Positions 12,111-22,920 of a stretch of 64,000 nucleotides of DNA are shown piece after piece (positions within the stretch are counted from its first letter, which is position 1; each line of letters opens with the position of its first letter). The stretch comes from Nelumbo lutea (taxonomy: Eukaryota > Streptophyta > Magnoliopsida > Proteales > Nelumbonaceae). The position numbers were made by a program, and so were the translations under genes. The stretch is from contig JAKGHH010000004.1 in NCBI GenBank assembly GCA_022828595.1, positions 86,084,270-86,148,269 on the forward strand, written 5' to 3'. The notes beneath the pieces are model-generated. The model had not been told where the DNA came from, searched no databases, and worked only from the letters and a program-made list of their open reading frames with translations.

Positions 12111-13633
12111 GGATTGGTTGAGAAAGAATATCTTTAGAACATGTTGTATAGCTTGCGGGAAGTTGTGTAACCTGATTATTCATAGTGGGAGCAGTGAGAA
12201 TCTTGTTTCTCAAGAGATGGTGGATAAATTACAGCTCAAGATTGTTCAACACCCCCGACCATATTGTATTTTGTGGTTCAACAAAGGAAATGAGGTAAGA
12301 GTTTCTTCTAAATGCCTAGTTACTTTTTCTATTGGTAATACATTTGAAGAATCGGTATGGTGTGATGTTGTCCCAATGGGTGCATGCCATGTTCTCTTGG
12401 GTCGCCCATGGCAATATGACCGTAAGACCATTCATTATGGGGACAAGAACACATATAGCTTTGTGAAAGGCAATGAGAAGATAACTCTTAAACCAATGCA
12501 ACTTGATTCATTTCCAAAGAAGGAAACAAAGCCAACCACTACACTCTTCACCTCAAATAAATTGGATCAAGAAGATGGGAATTTGGATGTTGTTTACGTT
12601 TTGGTTACAAAAGAAGTTAGCAAGGAAACACCTGTTCTAGAGTTGGTGAAGGAGCTACTTCATGAGTATGCTGATGTGATGCTTGAAGAATTACCCAATG
12701 ACCTTCCTCCCCTAAGAGATGTACAACATCATATAGATTTAATGTTGGGAGCAGCCTTGCCTAACCTACCCCACTATAGAATGAGCCCTAAGGAGCATGG
12801 GGAGCTCCAAAGACAAGTAACAGAGTTGTTGAAGAAGGGGCTGATCCGTGAGAGCTTAAGCCCATGTGCTATTCCAGCTTTGCTCACATCAAAGAAAGAT
12901 GGTGACATATGTGTGTTGGCAGTCGTGCCATTAACAAGATTACAGTTAAATATAGGTTTCCCATACCTCGCCTTGATGACATGTTAGACACATTAGTTGG
13001 ATCACAAGTCTTTTCAAAGATAGATCTAAAGAGTGGATACCATCAAATTCATATCCGAGAGGGGGATGAGTGGAAGATTGCATTCAAGACTAAGGAAGGT
13101 CTTTATGAATGGCTGGTTATGCCATTTGGGTTGTCTAATGCTCCTAGCACCTTTATGAGGTTCATGGGCCAAGTTTTAAGGCCGTTCATGGGGAAGTTTG
13201 TGGTAGTTTATTCTGATGGCATACTCATCCACAGCAAAGATCATGACAGCCACTTAAAACACTTGAGAGCAATCCTAGAAGTCTTGAAACAAAATCAGCT
13301 ATATATAAATTTGAAGAAGTGTAATTTTATGACAGATCAGTTGGCACCCATTACTGAATGCTTGAAAGGAGGTGAGTTTACTTGGACTCCCGTAGTTGAG
13401 AAAAACTTCCAAGAGCTAAAGATGAGGATGACGAAGGCTCCGGTATTGGCTTTACCTGATTTTAACAAGCTCTTTGAAGTTGAATGTGATGCATCGCATG
13501 TTGGGATTGGATCTGTACTTAGCCAAGAAGGCCGTCCAGTTGCTTACTTTAGTGAGAAACTCAATGATGCTAGAAGGAGGTATTCCACTTATGATGTTGA
13601 GTTTTATGCCATTGTGCAAGTGTTGAAGTTTTG
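12111..13633 (+). pseudogene. Gypsy protease, reverse transcriptase and RNase H 5' part, broken
   Basis: The aspartic protease region at about 12150-12460 reads IHSGSSENLVS at 12178, where the catalytic Asp of DSGSS has become His. RT follows from about 12640 (LPPLRDVQHHIDL), with a frame change near 12950 and the palm at 13000-13250 ([36 protein letters not shown]). The catalytic box at 13209-13220 reads YSDG instead of YxDD. A deletion near 13340-13370 removes the thumb and connection. RNase H begins at about 13460 ([19 protein letters not shown]) and ends at 13633 at the copia-1 insertion. Two independent catalytic losses confirm inactivity. Confidence 0.85.
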
Positions 13634-13638
13634 AAGGC

Positions 13639-13927
13639 TGTTACAGACTGTATAATTAAAATAGGAAGATGTTACAGACTGTATAATTAAAATAGGAAGT
13701 AAATACTAGGGAGATATGATGTTACTGACTGTATAATTAAAATAGGAAGTAAATATTAGGGAGATATGATTTACCTTGATTGTAGGAGTGATTTGTAGGA
13801 ATTTGATTAGTCATCTTTCCTAATATATTCTTTCCTAACATAGAATTTGTAACTTGTATATATACATACGAGATTGATGAATAATACAACAAATTCTTCT
13901 TCTTCCTCTGTTTACTCTTATTTTACA
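13639..13927 (+). repeat. Copia-1 5' LTR with triplicated end motif
   Basis: Its first 120 bp contain three copies of a roughly 30-bp unit starting TGTTAC(A/T)GACTGTATAAT (13639, 13670 and about 13721). The rest has a TATATATA stretch near 13857 and ends TCTTATTTTACA. The 3' LTR has the same arrangement. Confidence 0.92.
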
Positions 13928-13940
13928 TGGTATCAGAGCA
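13928..13940 (+). promoter_or_regulatory. Copia-1 primer-binding site (initiator-Met tRNA)
   Basis: TGGTATCAGAGCA lies immediately after the LTR. It is the canonical plant copia primer site, complementary to the 3' end of initiator-Met tRNA. Confidence 0.9.
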
Positions 13941-14322
13941 TCTAGTCTCTGCCTGCCCTTTTGTTTGTTTGTTTGTTTTTTTTTTTTTTTTTAAGTAAAC
14001 AGTAGGTAGAGGAAAATTTCTGGATGTTTCGGGTCACCTCCTTGGAGCAGTCAGAGCATCTAGTCTCTGCAAAGTCCGGCAGTCAGCAGCCCTGTGCGTG
14101 TGTCTCACGCACCGCCTGAAGATTCTGCCAGTCACACGCGCCGGCACGTGGAGGCGCATCTGTCGCCAGAAAATTTTTTCGGTCGTTGTCTTTTAGCTCG
14201 CCTCGTCCTGTATAGCACATATTTGTGCTTCGTTACGTGCATATCCATTCCGGTGTTTTCAACAGGTGTGCTCTGTTGATTTTTGGTGTTCAAAATATTC
14301 TGTTTATTTGAATTTTGAGATT

Positions 14323-15132
14323 ATGACAGACAAGAAATCAATAGTTATGTCGGATGTTGTTCCAGTGATGTCAAAAATAACTGAGCATAAGCTTAATGGC
14401 TCTAATTATCTGGATTGGAGTAAAACTGTTCAACTATATTTGATGAGTATTGCTATGGATAACCATTTGACTGATGACCCTCCTAATGATGACTCGAGAA
14501 AGTCTTGGTTGAGGGAGGATTCCCATTTGTTCTTGCAGATACGCAACTCCATTGAAAGTGAGGTGGTTGGTTTAGTCACTCACTGTGGATTTGTTAAGGA
14601 ATTAATGAACTCTCTAGAGTTCTTGTACTCCGAAAAGGGGAATATTTCCTGCATTTATGATGTGTGCAAAGCCTTTTACAGGGCGGACAAAGGCGATAGA
14701 TCTCTTACAAGTTATTTCATGGATTTCAAGAAAACATATGAAGAACTTAATATGTTGCTTCCGTTTAGTACTGATGTGATTGTTCAACAAGCTCAACGAG
14801 AAAAGATGGCTGTTATGAGTTTTTTAGCTGGCCTACCTTCTGAATTTGAGACTGCTAAATCTCAGATTCTTTCCAGTTCAGAGATCTCTTCTCTACAAGA
14901 TGCTTTCAGTAGGGTCCTTCGTACAAAATGTTCTCCACCTGTTCAGCCTAGTAGTGCCCTTGTCAGCCGCAATAATACATCTGAATTAGGGAGACAACAA
15001 TACAGGAGTGGTAGTGGTAGGTCAAGTAACTATGACAGGAATACTAATACTCGTGGACAAGAGTTAGGAGAGATAGTGTGTCATTACTGTCATAAGCCAG
15101 GACATATGAAGCGGGATTGCAGGGAGTTGTAG
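14323..15132 (+). CDS. Copia-1 gag
   Basis: The capsid-nucleocapsid part of the copia polyprotein. The frame is open from ATG 14323 (MTDKKSIVMSDVVPVMSKIT) to TAG 15130, 269 residues. The UBN2/Retrotran_gag-type core is at residues 25-190 (KLNGSNYLDWSKTVQLYLMS, KAFYRADKGDRSLTSYFMDF, FLAGLPSEFETAKSQIL). A CCHC knuckle near residue 255 reads CHYCHKPGHMKRDC. The upstream ATG at 14266 gives a longer frame but lacks family similarity, so 14323 is preferred. In a working copia element gag and pol are one frame. The stop at 15130, just after the knuckle, is probably a disabling mutation (CAG-like to TAG), although gag itself could still be made. Confidence 0.8.
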   Translation: MTDKKSIVMSDVVPVMSKITEHKLNGSNYLDWSKTVQLYLMSIAMDNHLTDDPPNDDSRKSWLREDSHLFLQIRNSIESEVVGLVTHCGFVKELMNSLEFLYSEKGNISCIYDVCKAFYRADKGDRSLTSYFMDFKKTYEELNMLLPFSTDVIVQQAQREKMAVMSFLAGLPSEFETAKSQILSSSEISSLQDAFSRVLRTKCSPPVQPSSALVSRNNTSELGRQQYRSGSGRSSNYDRNTNTRGQELGEIVCHYCHKPGHMKRDCREL

Positions 15133-15717
15133 AATAAGAAAACTCAGTCAACCCATATTGCATCCACCACGGATACTTCTGAGAAGTCTGTTATGATATC
15201 TGCAAATGAATATGCCAAATTTGCTCAGTACCAAGAATCATTGAAACCTCAATCTACTCCTATTACTGCCATCGTCGAGTCTGGAAAACCCAATACATGT
15301 CTTCTTTCCTCTTCAAAATGGGTTATTGATTCTGGAGCTACAGATCATATGACAGGTAATTCAAGTATGTTTTCTACCTTTTAGTCACATAAATCTACCT
15401 CTCCTGTTACTTTAGCAGATGGGTCAACATCTTGTGTTATTGGGTTTGGCACAATTAGTCCAACACCATCACTTCCTTTGTCATCTGTTCTTAGTTTACC
15501 TCAGTTATCATTTAATTTAATTTCTGTTAGCAAACTCATTCGTACCCTTAATTGCTGTGTCTCATTTTTTCTTGATTATTGTTTATTTCAGGATCTTACG
15601 ACGAAGAAGATTATTGGTAAGGGACATGAGTCTGGAGGTCTCTACATCCTTGATACACAAGTTCCAAGATCCATAGCCTGTTCTAGAGTTGTAACCCCTT
15701 TTGAAGCACATTGTCGG
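15133..15717 (+). pseudogene. Copia-1 protease and GAG-pre-integrase region, broken
   Basis: The protease motif WVIDSGATDHMTGNS at about 15319-15363 keeps its catalytic DSGA. A TAG at 15382 stops the frame, which reopens by 15478. The GAG-pre-integrase region (LISVSKLIRTLNCCVSFF, GGLYILD) runs to 15717, where its HCR(LGHP) motif is split by the solo LTR. The motif resumes at 17665 as LGHPSL in the same strand, so the insertion point is exact. Confidence 0.85.
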
Positions 15718-17659
15718 TGAAGGGATATGATATCCATCACATGGACGCCCAAAGATTGTGGAATAAGGGGGCGAATTTCAAAAATTTTTCTCTCCCTTCA
15801 ATTGAGAGTCGCATTCCCTATTTAGAAAATCATATTTTCAATGATCATTCTTGAACCATAAACTGAACCAGATCTGAACCAAAAGGAGTAGGGAGGGATT
15901 ATACCTGATACGGAGAAACAATATCTCCCAATGGAGGTGTTCACACCCAATGAAGGATCCAAAATCTGCTCCCACTGAAAATGGCATAGTGCAGGGTGGA
16001 GCAGAATCAGTAGTGTTCTTCCAAAAGAATTTGACCCTTCGCAAGAATCAACTGGATGGCTTGTGAATACAGCTCCAACCAATCTTTTCTCTAAAAGATT
16101 GGTATCAAGATCAAATCTTGATTTCTCCTAAGAACTAGAGATCGAACTGCTGGAGGTGGCAGCCGCAGGAAGGAGGCGGCAAGAGAGTATTCGTAGGGTG
16201 CAGAATTCCCTCTTCTTGTGATTTTAGCTTTGAAGACAAGAATGTGGATTGCATGTCAAAAGGCTACCGCCCCCTTCCTCTTTTGTTAACCTAAAAGATC
16301 AGCTCCCAATCCTATTAGGAGCTGCTTATCCAAATCTTATTTGGACCAGCCTTCTCTTTAGGTGATAAGGATAAACCCTTATCTTATCTGCAGATCAGAT
16401 CAGCCATCTCCTAATCTAATTAGGAGGCTTCCAGATCTAAATCTTATTTAGATCTTGGACTTTCTAAGTGGATAGGGTTTGGGCCCAATCCTATCAGCTA
16501 ATCCATCTAAGAATTCACCCCTTTAAGTGACTAATCAAATTAGCACAGTTTGAAATGGGCTGAAGGCCCATTTAAGGTTATGTATTCATTTAGCCTTCCA
16601 AACTATTGCCCAGTTGGGCTTCCTTGTATGGCGTGGGACCCAAACATTGATCTACACATCAGCCACATGGGTTCGGCCCAGCCTCTGCTACAAGGCTTAG
16701 CCGAATACACTGTTAAGGACAGTGTACCCCCTGAAACCCATCTCATGGGCTCTATGGGCCCAACACTTGCCCTAAGTGGTCCCTGGGCCAAGCCACCATG
16801 TAACACCCAGGGACTGTGGGCAGATGCAAGATTAGCCCATCAGGCATTATCCTCAATGGTCGTACACTTAACCTCTCAGCCCATAATGATCATACACTGC
16901 CCGACAAGAGAGGACCTCTCCCTCGGCTGTAAGGAACAGTGTTGCACTCCCTGCTTATGTGGATCCCGGGAATTAAAACCTTTTGCAAATCATTTCGAAA
17001 CCATAATATATATATACTCTCATATAGAATATATTTTGCAAAACAAATCTCAACGATTGAAATCGACTGCTGACAGTCTTGGTTTCCATCAGTGAGAGTG
17101 CATCCCCGATCATTATCTTTGTCCGACAAAGGGGCTGATCCTGTCACTATGATCACTCACTCAGATGAATTTTTAGACTGTCCCAACATACCTAGGTTTT
17201 GACCCCCGCTAAGGATCTCACTGATTGGTACATTAAAGACAGCCTAATCCGACACCCATTGCAGTATCATAATCGAGTCTAGGGGTCGGGTGTAACTTTC
17301 CAGTTTTGCCCATCAATCTCCAAGGTCCAACGCAATACTTGAAATCTGGTCTAGTTCAAAGATTCAATTAATCCTACACTGTATGTGCCTAGGGTCTCAC
17401 CCTGGCGGCTGAGACAGGCCACCCCAACCGACTTGGTGGCACCACAGTGTCAGCCTTGTCAGGATAGGTCTCTCCAAACCGACCCACTGGATATGAATAT
17501 TCTAAACTAACACGAGTCTCATTAAGTGTCAAGTTTAAGGGTATTACACAGAAACATACCAAGGGAACATGAATCAAATATGCACTTTTATTCATTTATA
17601 ATAAACTCATAAAGTACATCATCTTGATTGAAGCTAAGGGCATACAAAACTATCTAACA
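15718..17659. mobile_element. Solo LTR, 1942 bp, nested in copia-1
   Basis: Begins TGAAGGGATATG and ends ACTATCTAACA (TG...CA). It is flanked by a perfect 5-bp duplication GTCGG (15713-15717 and 17660-17664). It has no coding domains, internal primer site or second LTR, so it is best read as a solo LTR left by unequal recombination of a longer, probably gypsy-type element. Short ORFs inside it (for example 16550-17095) show no domain. It is the innermost and youngest insertion of this stack. Orientation is not established. Confidence 0.85.
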
Positions 17660-17664
17660 GTCGG

Positions 17665-20250
17665 TTGGGCCACCCCTCTCTCCATGTGTTAAAGCAAATT
17701 TGTCTTTAATTTAAGAGTTTGTCGTCATTAAATTGTGAGTCTTGTCAGTTTGCTAAACACCATTATCTTAGTTCGAGTCCTAGAGTCAATAAACGAGCTA
17801 GTGCTCCTTTTGAATTAGTCCATTCAGATGTTTGGGGTCCGTGTCCAGTTGAGTCCAAAACTGGGTTTAAGTATTTTGTTACTTTTGTTGATGATTACTC
17901 TCGTATGACATGGTTATATTTAATGAAAAATCGTTCTGAGGTGTTTTCTCATTTTTCTGCTTTCTGTGCTGAAGTTAAAACTCAATTTAATGTTTTTGTA
18001 CAAATATTGAGAAGTGATAATGCTAAGGAGTACTTGTCAGAATCCTTTCAAACTTACATGCTTCAGCATGGCATTCTTCATCAAACTTCTTGTGTAGATA
18101 CACCATCTCAAAATGGGGTTGCTGAACGGAAAAATAGACACCTTGAAACTGCAAGAGCTTTGTTATTTCAAATGAAGGTTTCTAAACCTTTATGGGCTGA
18201 TGTAGTTTCCACAGCATGTTTTTTTATTAACCGTATATCTTCATCTGTCCTTCAAGGTAAGACTCCTTATCATGTTCTGTTTCCAAATAAAACACTATTT
18301 CCTATTGAGCCTAGGGTATTTGGGTGTAAATGCTTTGTTCGGGATGTTCGTCCTCAGGTTACCAAACTAGATCCAAAATCTTTGAAGTGTGTTTTTCTTG
18401 GGTATTCTCGTGTTCAAAAAGGGTATAGATGTTATTGTCCTACTCTTCACAGATATCTTGTGTCAGGTGGCGTTAATTTCCTAGAAGATACACCTTTCTT
18501 TCCATCTACTCATTCAAGTCAGGGGGAGGATGATGATTTGTTAATCTATACTGTCACATCATCTGGTTCACATCCAATTGAATTTGCTCCTGCCAGGCCT
18601 AAGCCACCTACAGTACAGGTTTATTCTCGGCGACCAACCCCTCTGGATCCATGTCCTGCACTAGCTCCTTCGTCGGCAGATCCAATCTCAATTGATCATG
18701 TTCCTTCGTCATCAGAACCAGTCTCTAATGATGATCTTCCTATTGCTCTTCGTAAAGGTAAGCGTAAGTGTACTTATCCAGCTATGATTGAGGAGATGAA
18801 TGCTTTAGAGGACAATGGTACTTGGACCTTGGTAAATTTACCTACAAATAAGAAGGCTATTTGGTGTAAATGGGTATTTACAATTAAAGTCAATCCTGAT
18901 GGGTCCATTGCCCGATTGAAAGCCCGTCTTGTTGCTAAAGGATATGCTCAGACTTATGGAGTGGATTATTCTGATACCTTTTATCCTGTTGCTAAACTTA
19001 CTTCTGTCAGGTTGTTTATTTCTATGGCAGCTACTTATAATTGGCCCCTTCATCAGTTAGACATCAAGAATGCTTTTCTTCATGGGGATCTTCAAGAGGA
19101 AGTTTATATGGAGCAACCGCCTGGCTTTGTTGCTCAGGGGGAGTATGGGAAAGTTTGCTATCTTCATAAGTCTCTGTACGGGTTGAAGCAGAGTCCTCGC
19201 ACCTGGTTTGGAAAGTTTAGTCAGGCAGTCGAGAATTTTGGTATGAAGAAAAGTAAGTCTGATCATTCTGTTTTCTTCAAGCACTCTGTTGCCGGCATCA
19301 TTTTGTTAGTTGTGTATGTGGATGATATTGTCATTATGGGGAGTGATACTACAGGGATTTCATCCTTTAAATCCTTTCTCCACACTTAGTTTCATACCAA
19401 AGATTTGGGAATGTTGAAATACTTCTTGGGTGTTGAGGTAACAAGAAGCAAGAAGGGAATATTCTTATTTCAAATGAAATATGTACTTGACTTGTTGTTT
19501 GAGACGGGAAAGTTGGGAGCTAAGCCATGTAGCACTCCAATGGTTCCTAACTTGCAGCTTACAAAAGATGGTGAATTATTTGAAGATCCTGAGAGATATA
19601 GAAGATTGGTTGGAAAGTTGAATTATCTTACTGTAACTCGTCCAGATATTGCGTATTCAGTTAGTGTGGTGAGTCAGTACATGTCCTTTCCAACAGTTAA
19701 TCATTGGATAGCTGTTGAACAAATTTTGTGCTACTTAAAAGGAGCACCTGGGCGAGGAATTTTGTATGGCAATCATGGTCATACTAGAATTGAATGTTTT
19801 TCAGATGCTGACTGGGCAGGATCCAAGGAAGATCGAAGGTCTACTTTAGGTTATTGTGTATTTGTTGGAGGGAATCTAGTTTCATGGAAAAACAAGAAGC
19901 AGAATGTTGTCTCACATTTGAGTGTAGAATCAGAATATAGAGCTATGGCCAAATCTGTGTGTGAAATAATGTGGATAGATTAGCTTCTAACTGAAGTAGG
20001 TCTTAAAACTTCAGTACTAGCCAAGTTGTGGTGTGATAACCAAGCTGCTCTTTACATTGCATGTAATCCTGTTTTTCATGAACGAACTAAGCATATCGAG
20101 ATTGATTGCCATTTCGTTCGTGAAAAGATTCAGCAAGGTTTGATTTCCACAGGTTATGTGAAAACAGAACAACTGGAAGATGTCTTCACGAAGGCTCTTA
20201 ATGGGGTTAGGGTTGATTATCTTTGTAACAAGCTAGGCATGATTAATATC
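17665..20250 (+). pseudogene. Copia-1 integrase, reverse transcriptase and RNase H, nearly intact
   Basis: Integrase at 17719-18450 retains the zinc-finger end (CESCQFAKH) and the DDE residues in HSDVWGP, RSDNAKEYL and QNGVAERKNRH. RT at 18780-19400 retains KWVFTIKVNPDGSIARLKAR, HQLDIKNAFLHGDLQEEVYM, LYGLKQSPRTWF and the catalytic YVDD at 19315-19326. A stop at 19387 interrupts RT, RNase H runs from 19405 to about 20200 (DADWAGSKEDRRSTLGYCVF) with a stop at 19981, and its last part ([20 protein letters not shown]) begins near 20026. A deletion of roughly 50 codons near 18770 joins GKRKCTYP directly to the RT start. A handful of stops and that deletion are all that separate it from an open polyprotein. 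Confidence 0.9.
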
Positions 20251-20259
20251 TATGCTCCA

Positions 20260-20273
20260 AGCTTGAGGGGGAG
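20260..20273 (+). promoter_or_regulatory. Copia-1 polypurine tract
   Basis: AGCTTGAGGGGGAG directly before the 3' LTR, the usual plus-strand primer of plant copia elements. Confidence 0.85.
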
Positions 20274-20562
20274 TGTTACAGACTGTATAATTAAAATAGG
20301 AAGATGTTACAGACTGTATAATTAAAATAGGAAGTAAATACTAGGGAGATATGATGTTACAGGCTGTATAATTAAAATAGGGAGTAAATACTAGGGAGAT
20401 ATGATTTATCTTGATTGTAGGACTGATTTGTAGGAATTTGATTAGTCTTCTTTCCTAATATATTCTTTCATAACATAGAATTTGTAACTTGTATATATAC
20501 ATACGAGATTGATGAATAATACAACAAATTCTTCTTCTTCCTCTGTTTACTCTTATTTTACA
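20274..20562 (+). repeat. Copia-1 3' LTR
   Basis: 289 bp, the same length and triplicated end as the 5' LTR, with about eight substitutions counted by eye and no indels. It is followed by the target duplication GAGGC. Confidence 0.92.
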
Positions 20563-20567
20563 GAGGC

Positions 20568-21960
20568 ATTATCTTATCCAACGGGAGTTTGTGTTGTATT
20601 CAGACCATGAAGCATTGAAACACCTTAACTCCCAAAAGAAGATAAGGGGAAGACATGCTAAATGGGTTAACTTTCTACAAAAATATAATTTTGTTTTGAA
20701 GCATAAGGTTGGACAACAAAACCGGGTAGCTGATGCTCTTAGTAGGAGAGTTCACTTGGTGTCAACAATGTCTACTAATGTTGTGGGATTCAGCTCCATC
20801 AAAGGCCAATACCAAGATGACCCTTATTTTGGCCCTATTTGTAGAAGCTATACAGCAGGTGACAGGGATATTCAAGTCAAGTTTGTGTGGAATGATGGTT
20901 ACTTATTCATGGGCAATAGGTTATGTATTCCATCAGGATCCTTGAGGGCACTACTCATTGCTGATTTGCATTGCAAGGGAAATTTTGGTCGCAAGAAGAC
21001 ACTTGAAATGGTGCAAAAGGTACTTTTAGCCAAGGCTACAAAAGGATGTGTTCTATTATGTTGATAAATGTCACAAGTGCCAAACATCTAAGGGGCAGCA
21101 TCAAAATGCAGGTTTGTATCTTCCCTTACCCATACCATAAGCACCGTGGGCTGATATTACTATGGATTTTGTGTTGGGGTTGCCAAGAACAGCTAGGGGT
21201 AATGACTATTTTTGTTGTGGTTGATTGTTTTTCTAAAATGACCCACTTTATTGGTTGCCAAAAGACTTCTAATGCTTCTCATGTAGCTAACTTGTTTTTC
21301 AAAGCAGTTGTTCGGTTGCATGGATTGCCAAGATCTATCACATTAGATCGTGACACAAGATTCCTTAGCCACTTCTGGAGAAATTTATGGAAGCGTATGG
21401 GTACTACCCTATAGTACAACAACACATTTCACCCACAAACAGATGGACAAACTGAAGTGGTTAACCGAAGTCTAAGCAACTTGTTGAGGAGCCTAGTTAG
21501 AGACTACTTAAAGCAATGGGATCTCATCCTACCCCAAGCTGAATTTGCCTTCAATGGTTCAATTAATAGATCTACAGGGAAGACTCCTTTTGAGGTGGTG
21601 TATGGTAGGTCACCTAAAAGTATTGTTGATCTAGCTCCTATAACAGGGTTGCGGCGAGTGAGTGATGATGCCAGAGCTTTAGCTGAATCCATTCGAGAGA
21701 TTCAAGAAAATGTACGATAGAAGTTGAAAGAAAGCAACCAAAGGTATAAAGAAGCTAAGGATAAGCATCGTCGGATGAAAGAGTTTCATGAGGGTGATCT
21801 AGTCATGGTTTATTTGCAGCCTGAGAGGTTTCTTGTTGGGACCTACCATAGGTTGAAGCAGAAAAAGATTGGTCCATGTCAAGTGTTGAGACGGTTTGGT
21901 GACAATGCATATGAAATTGAACTACCAACTAATTTGTCCATTTCACCCATTTTAATATAG
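20568..21960 (+). pseudogene. Gypsy RNase H 3' part and integrase, broken
   Basis: Continues the gypsy RNase H after copia-1 (SDHEALKHLN at 20601; NRVADALSRR). Integrase runs from about 20940: a degraded zinc-binding region ([29 protein letters not shown]), then the catalytic core with Asp in [13 protein letters not shown], Asp in [14 protein letters not shown] and Glu in HPQTDGQTEVVNRS, all retained. Stops occur at about 21062 (frameshift), 21412 and 21718. The C-terminal region (KDKHRRMKEFHEGDLVMVYL) ends at TAG 21958 and no chromodomain was recognised. Catalytic residues survive but the frame does not. Confidence 0.88.
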
Positions 21961-22254
21961 CAGACCTCTTTGATAACCATGGGGACCTAGAACCATCAAC
22001 AAAGGATGGGTGAGGACAAGCACAAAGGGCCAAAAGTTCTAATGAGTTTGAACAAGTAGAGGGTGTAGAAGATGTCTGAGTCACCAACACTCGAAATGGG
22101 GCCTATTTTAGGTTCTTGGTCAAGCGGAAAGGGAAACCATCAATTGAGAACTTTGGATTAGTGAAGAGGAGTTTGTGAAGCTAGATGGAAACATGTGCAA
22201 GGCTGCTAAAATTGCTGCTAGTACGGGGTCAAGCTCTTTTTAACCTGGTGGGAA
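21961..22254 (+). other. Gypsy 3' untranslated spacer
   Basis: Non-coding sequence between integrase and the 3' LTR. The purine-rich end AACCTGGTGGGAA at 22242-22254 is the likely polypurine tract. No other feature was seen. Confidence 0.6.
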
Positions 22255-22920
22255 TGATGAGGCAAGAAAAAAAAGAAAAAAGAGAAATGTGTGTATGTAT
22301 TCTGTTTTGCATGTTTTTCTTGTAATATGATCCCAAATTGTTGTTTTTGGGTAGCTTTATTGACAGTTTGGGACCAGGGGTATTTTCGTCATTCTATAGT
22401 CAGATTTTTGGTCAGGGGCAGTTGGGTGCATTTCTATTGGGTCTTTTTGTAACAAAAGTAATCTTTTAGGGGTTCATTTGAAGTTATTGTTCTTAAGGAG
22501 TAGTTGGTGAGAGGGAAACATTCTAGGGGCTTATGTATAAATATTTTAACTAGCTTGTCCAGCAAGCTAGTGAGTCTTATAAAAGAGAAGGGGGCTGTTT
22601 TTGTAGGGGTCTTTTGGTTCTTTCTCTCATTTGAGCTGTAGCTTAGCCCAACTAGGGTTTTCAAGCATTGGGAGCTTGGGTTTTGAGGAGTTGACCCATT
22701 TTGGCACCTTCCAATCCCTTTATCGCTGCGTGTCCGCGCGGGAGGCCAGTTTGCTGCCATTGTTACTGTAGCGGAACTGTTTCAGTAGGAGTTTCACTTT
22801 AGGTTCAGGTTTGAAACCCATAAAAATCCAACTTATTTTGTAGTTTTCAGCTTGGTATTTCTTGTGCTTATTGCTGTATACTTAAGGTACTGCATTTAAC
22901 TTGTCTTATTGTCCACATCA
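22255..22920 (+). repeat. Gypsy 3' LTR
   Basis: Partner of 10140-10808, from TGATGAGGCAAG to GTCCACATCA. It differs from the 5' LTR by scattered transitions and a few indels (for example an extra AAGAAAA block near the start). Confidence 0.9.

Larger units (their letters stand above)
13639..20562 (+). mobile_element. Ty1/copia retrotransposon (copia-1), nested in the gypsy
   Basis: Two 289-bp LTRs (TGTTACAG...TTTTACA) flank gag-protease-integrase-RT-RNase H, the Ty1/copia order. The target duplication is AAGGC (13634-13638) against GAGGC (20563-20567). Joining the flanks restores the gypsy RNase H reading, apart from one TGG-to-TGA change. By eye the LTRs differ at about 8 of 289 positions, so this is much younger than the gypsy. 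It carries a solo LTR at 15718-17659. Internal length without that insert is about 4.4 kb, near normal for the family, with a small deletion between integrase and RT. Confidence 0.93.
10140..22920 (+). mobile_element. Ty3/gypsy LTR retrotransposon, inserted in LINE-2
   Basis: LTRs of 669 and 666 bp flank gag-protease-RT-RNase H-integrase, the Ty3/gypsy order. The flanking 5-mers are CGGAT (10135-10139) and CGAAT (22921-22925), a target duplication with one transition. The RNase H region is split by copia-1 at 13634-20567; removing copia-1 restores reading of the RNase H domain. Several stops, one mutated catalytic triad residue and internal deletions make it inactive. By eye the two LTRs differ at roughly 6-7% of sites plus small indels, many of them transitions, as expected for methylated old insertions. 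The element is in sense with the DUF2358 gene. Confidence 0.9.

Noticed and set aside
16550..17095. 181-codon ORF inside the solo LTR
   Set aside because: Lies wholly in an LTR with perfect target duplication, has no recognisable domain, and overlaps frames on the other strand.
10876..21960. Endogenous pararetrovirus
   Set aside because: The element has paired LTRs, a target duplication and an integrase, and no movement-protein region, which fits Ty3/gypsy.
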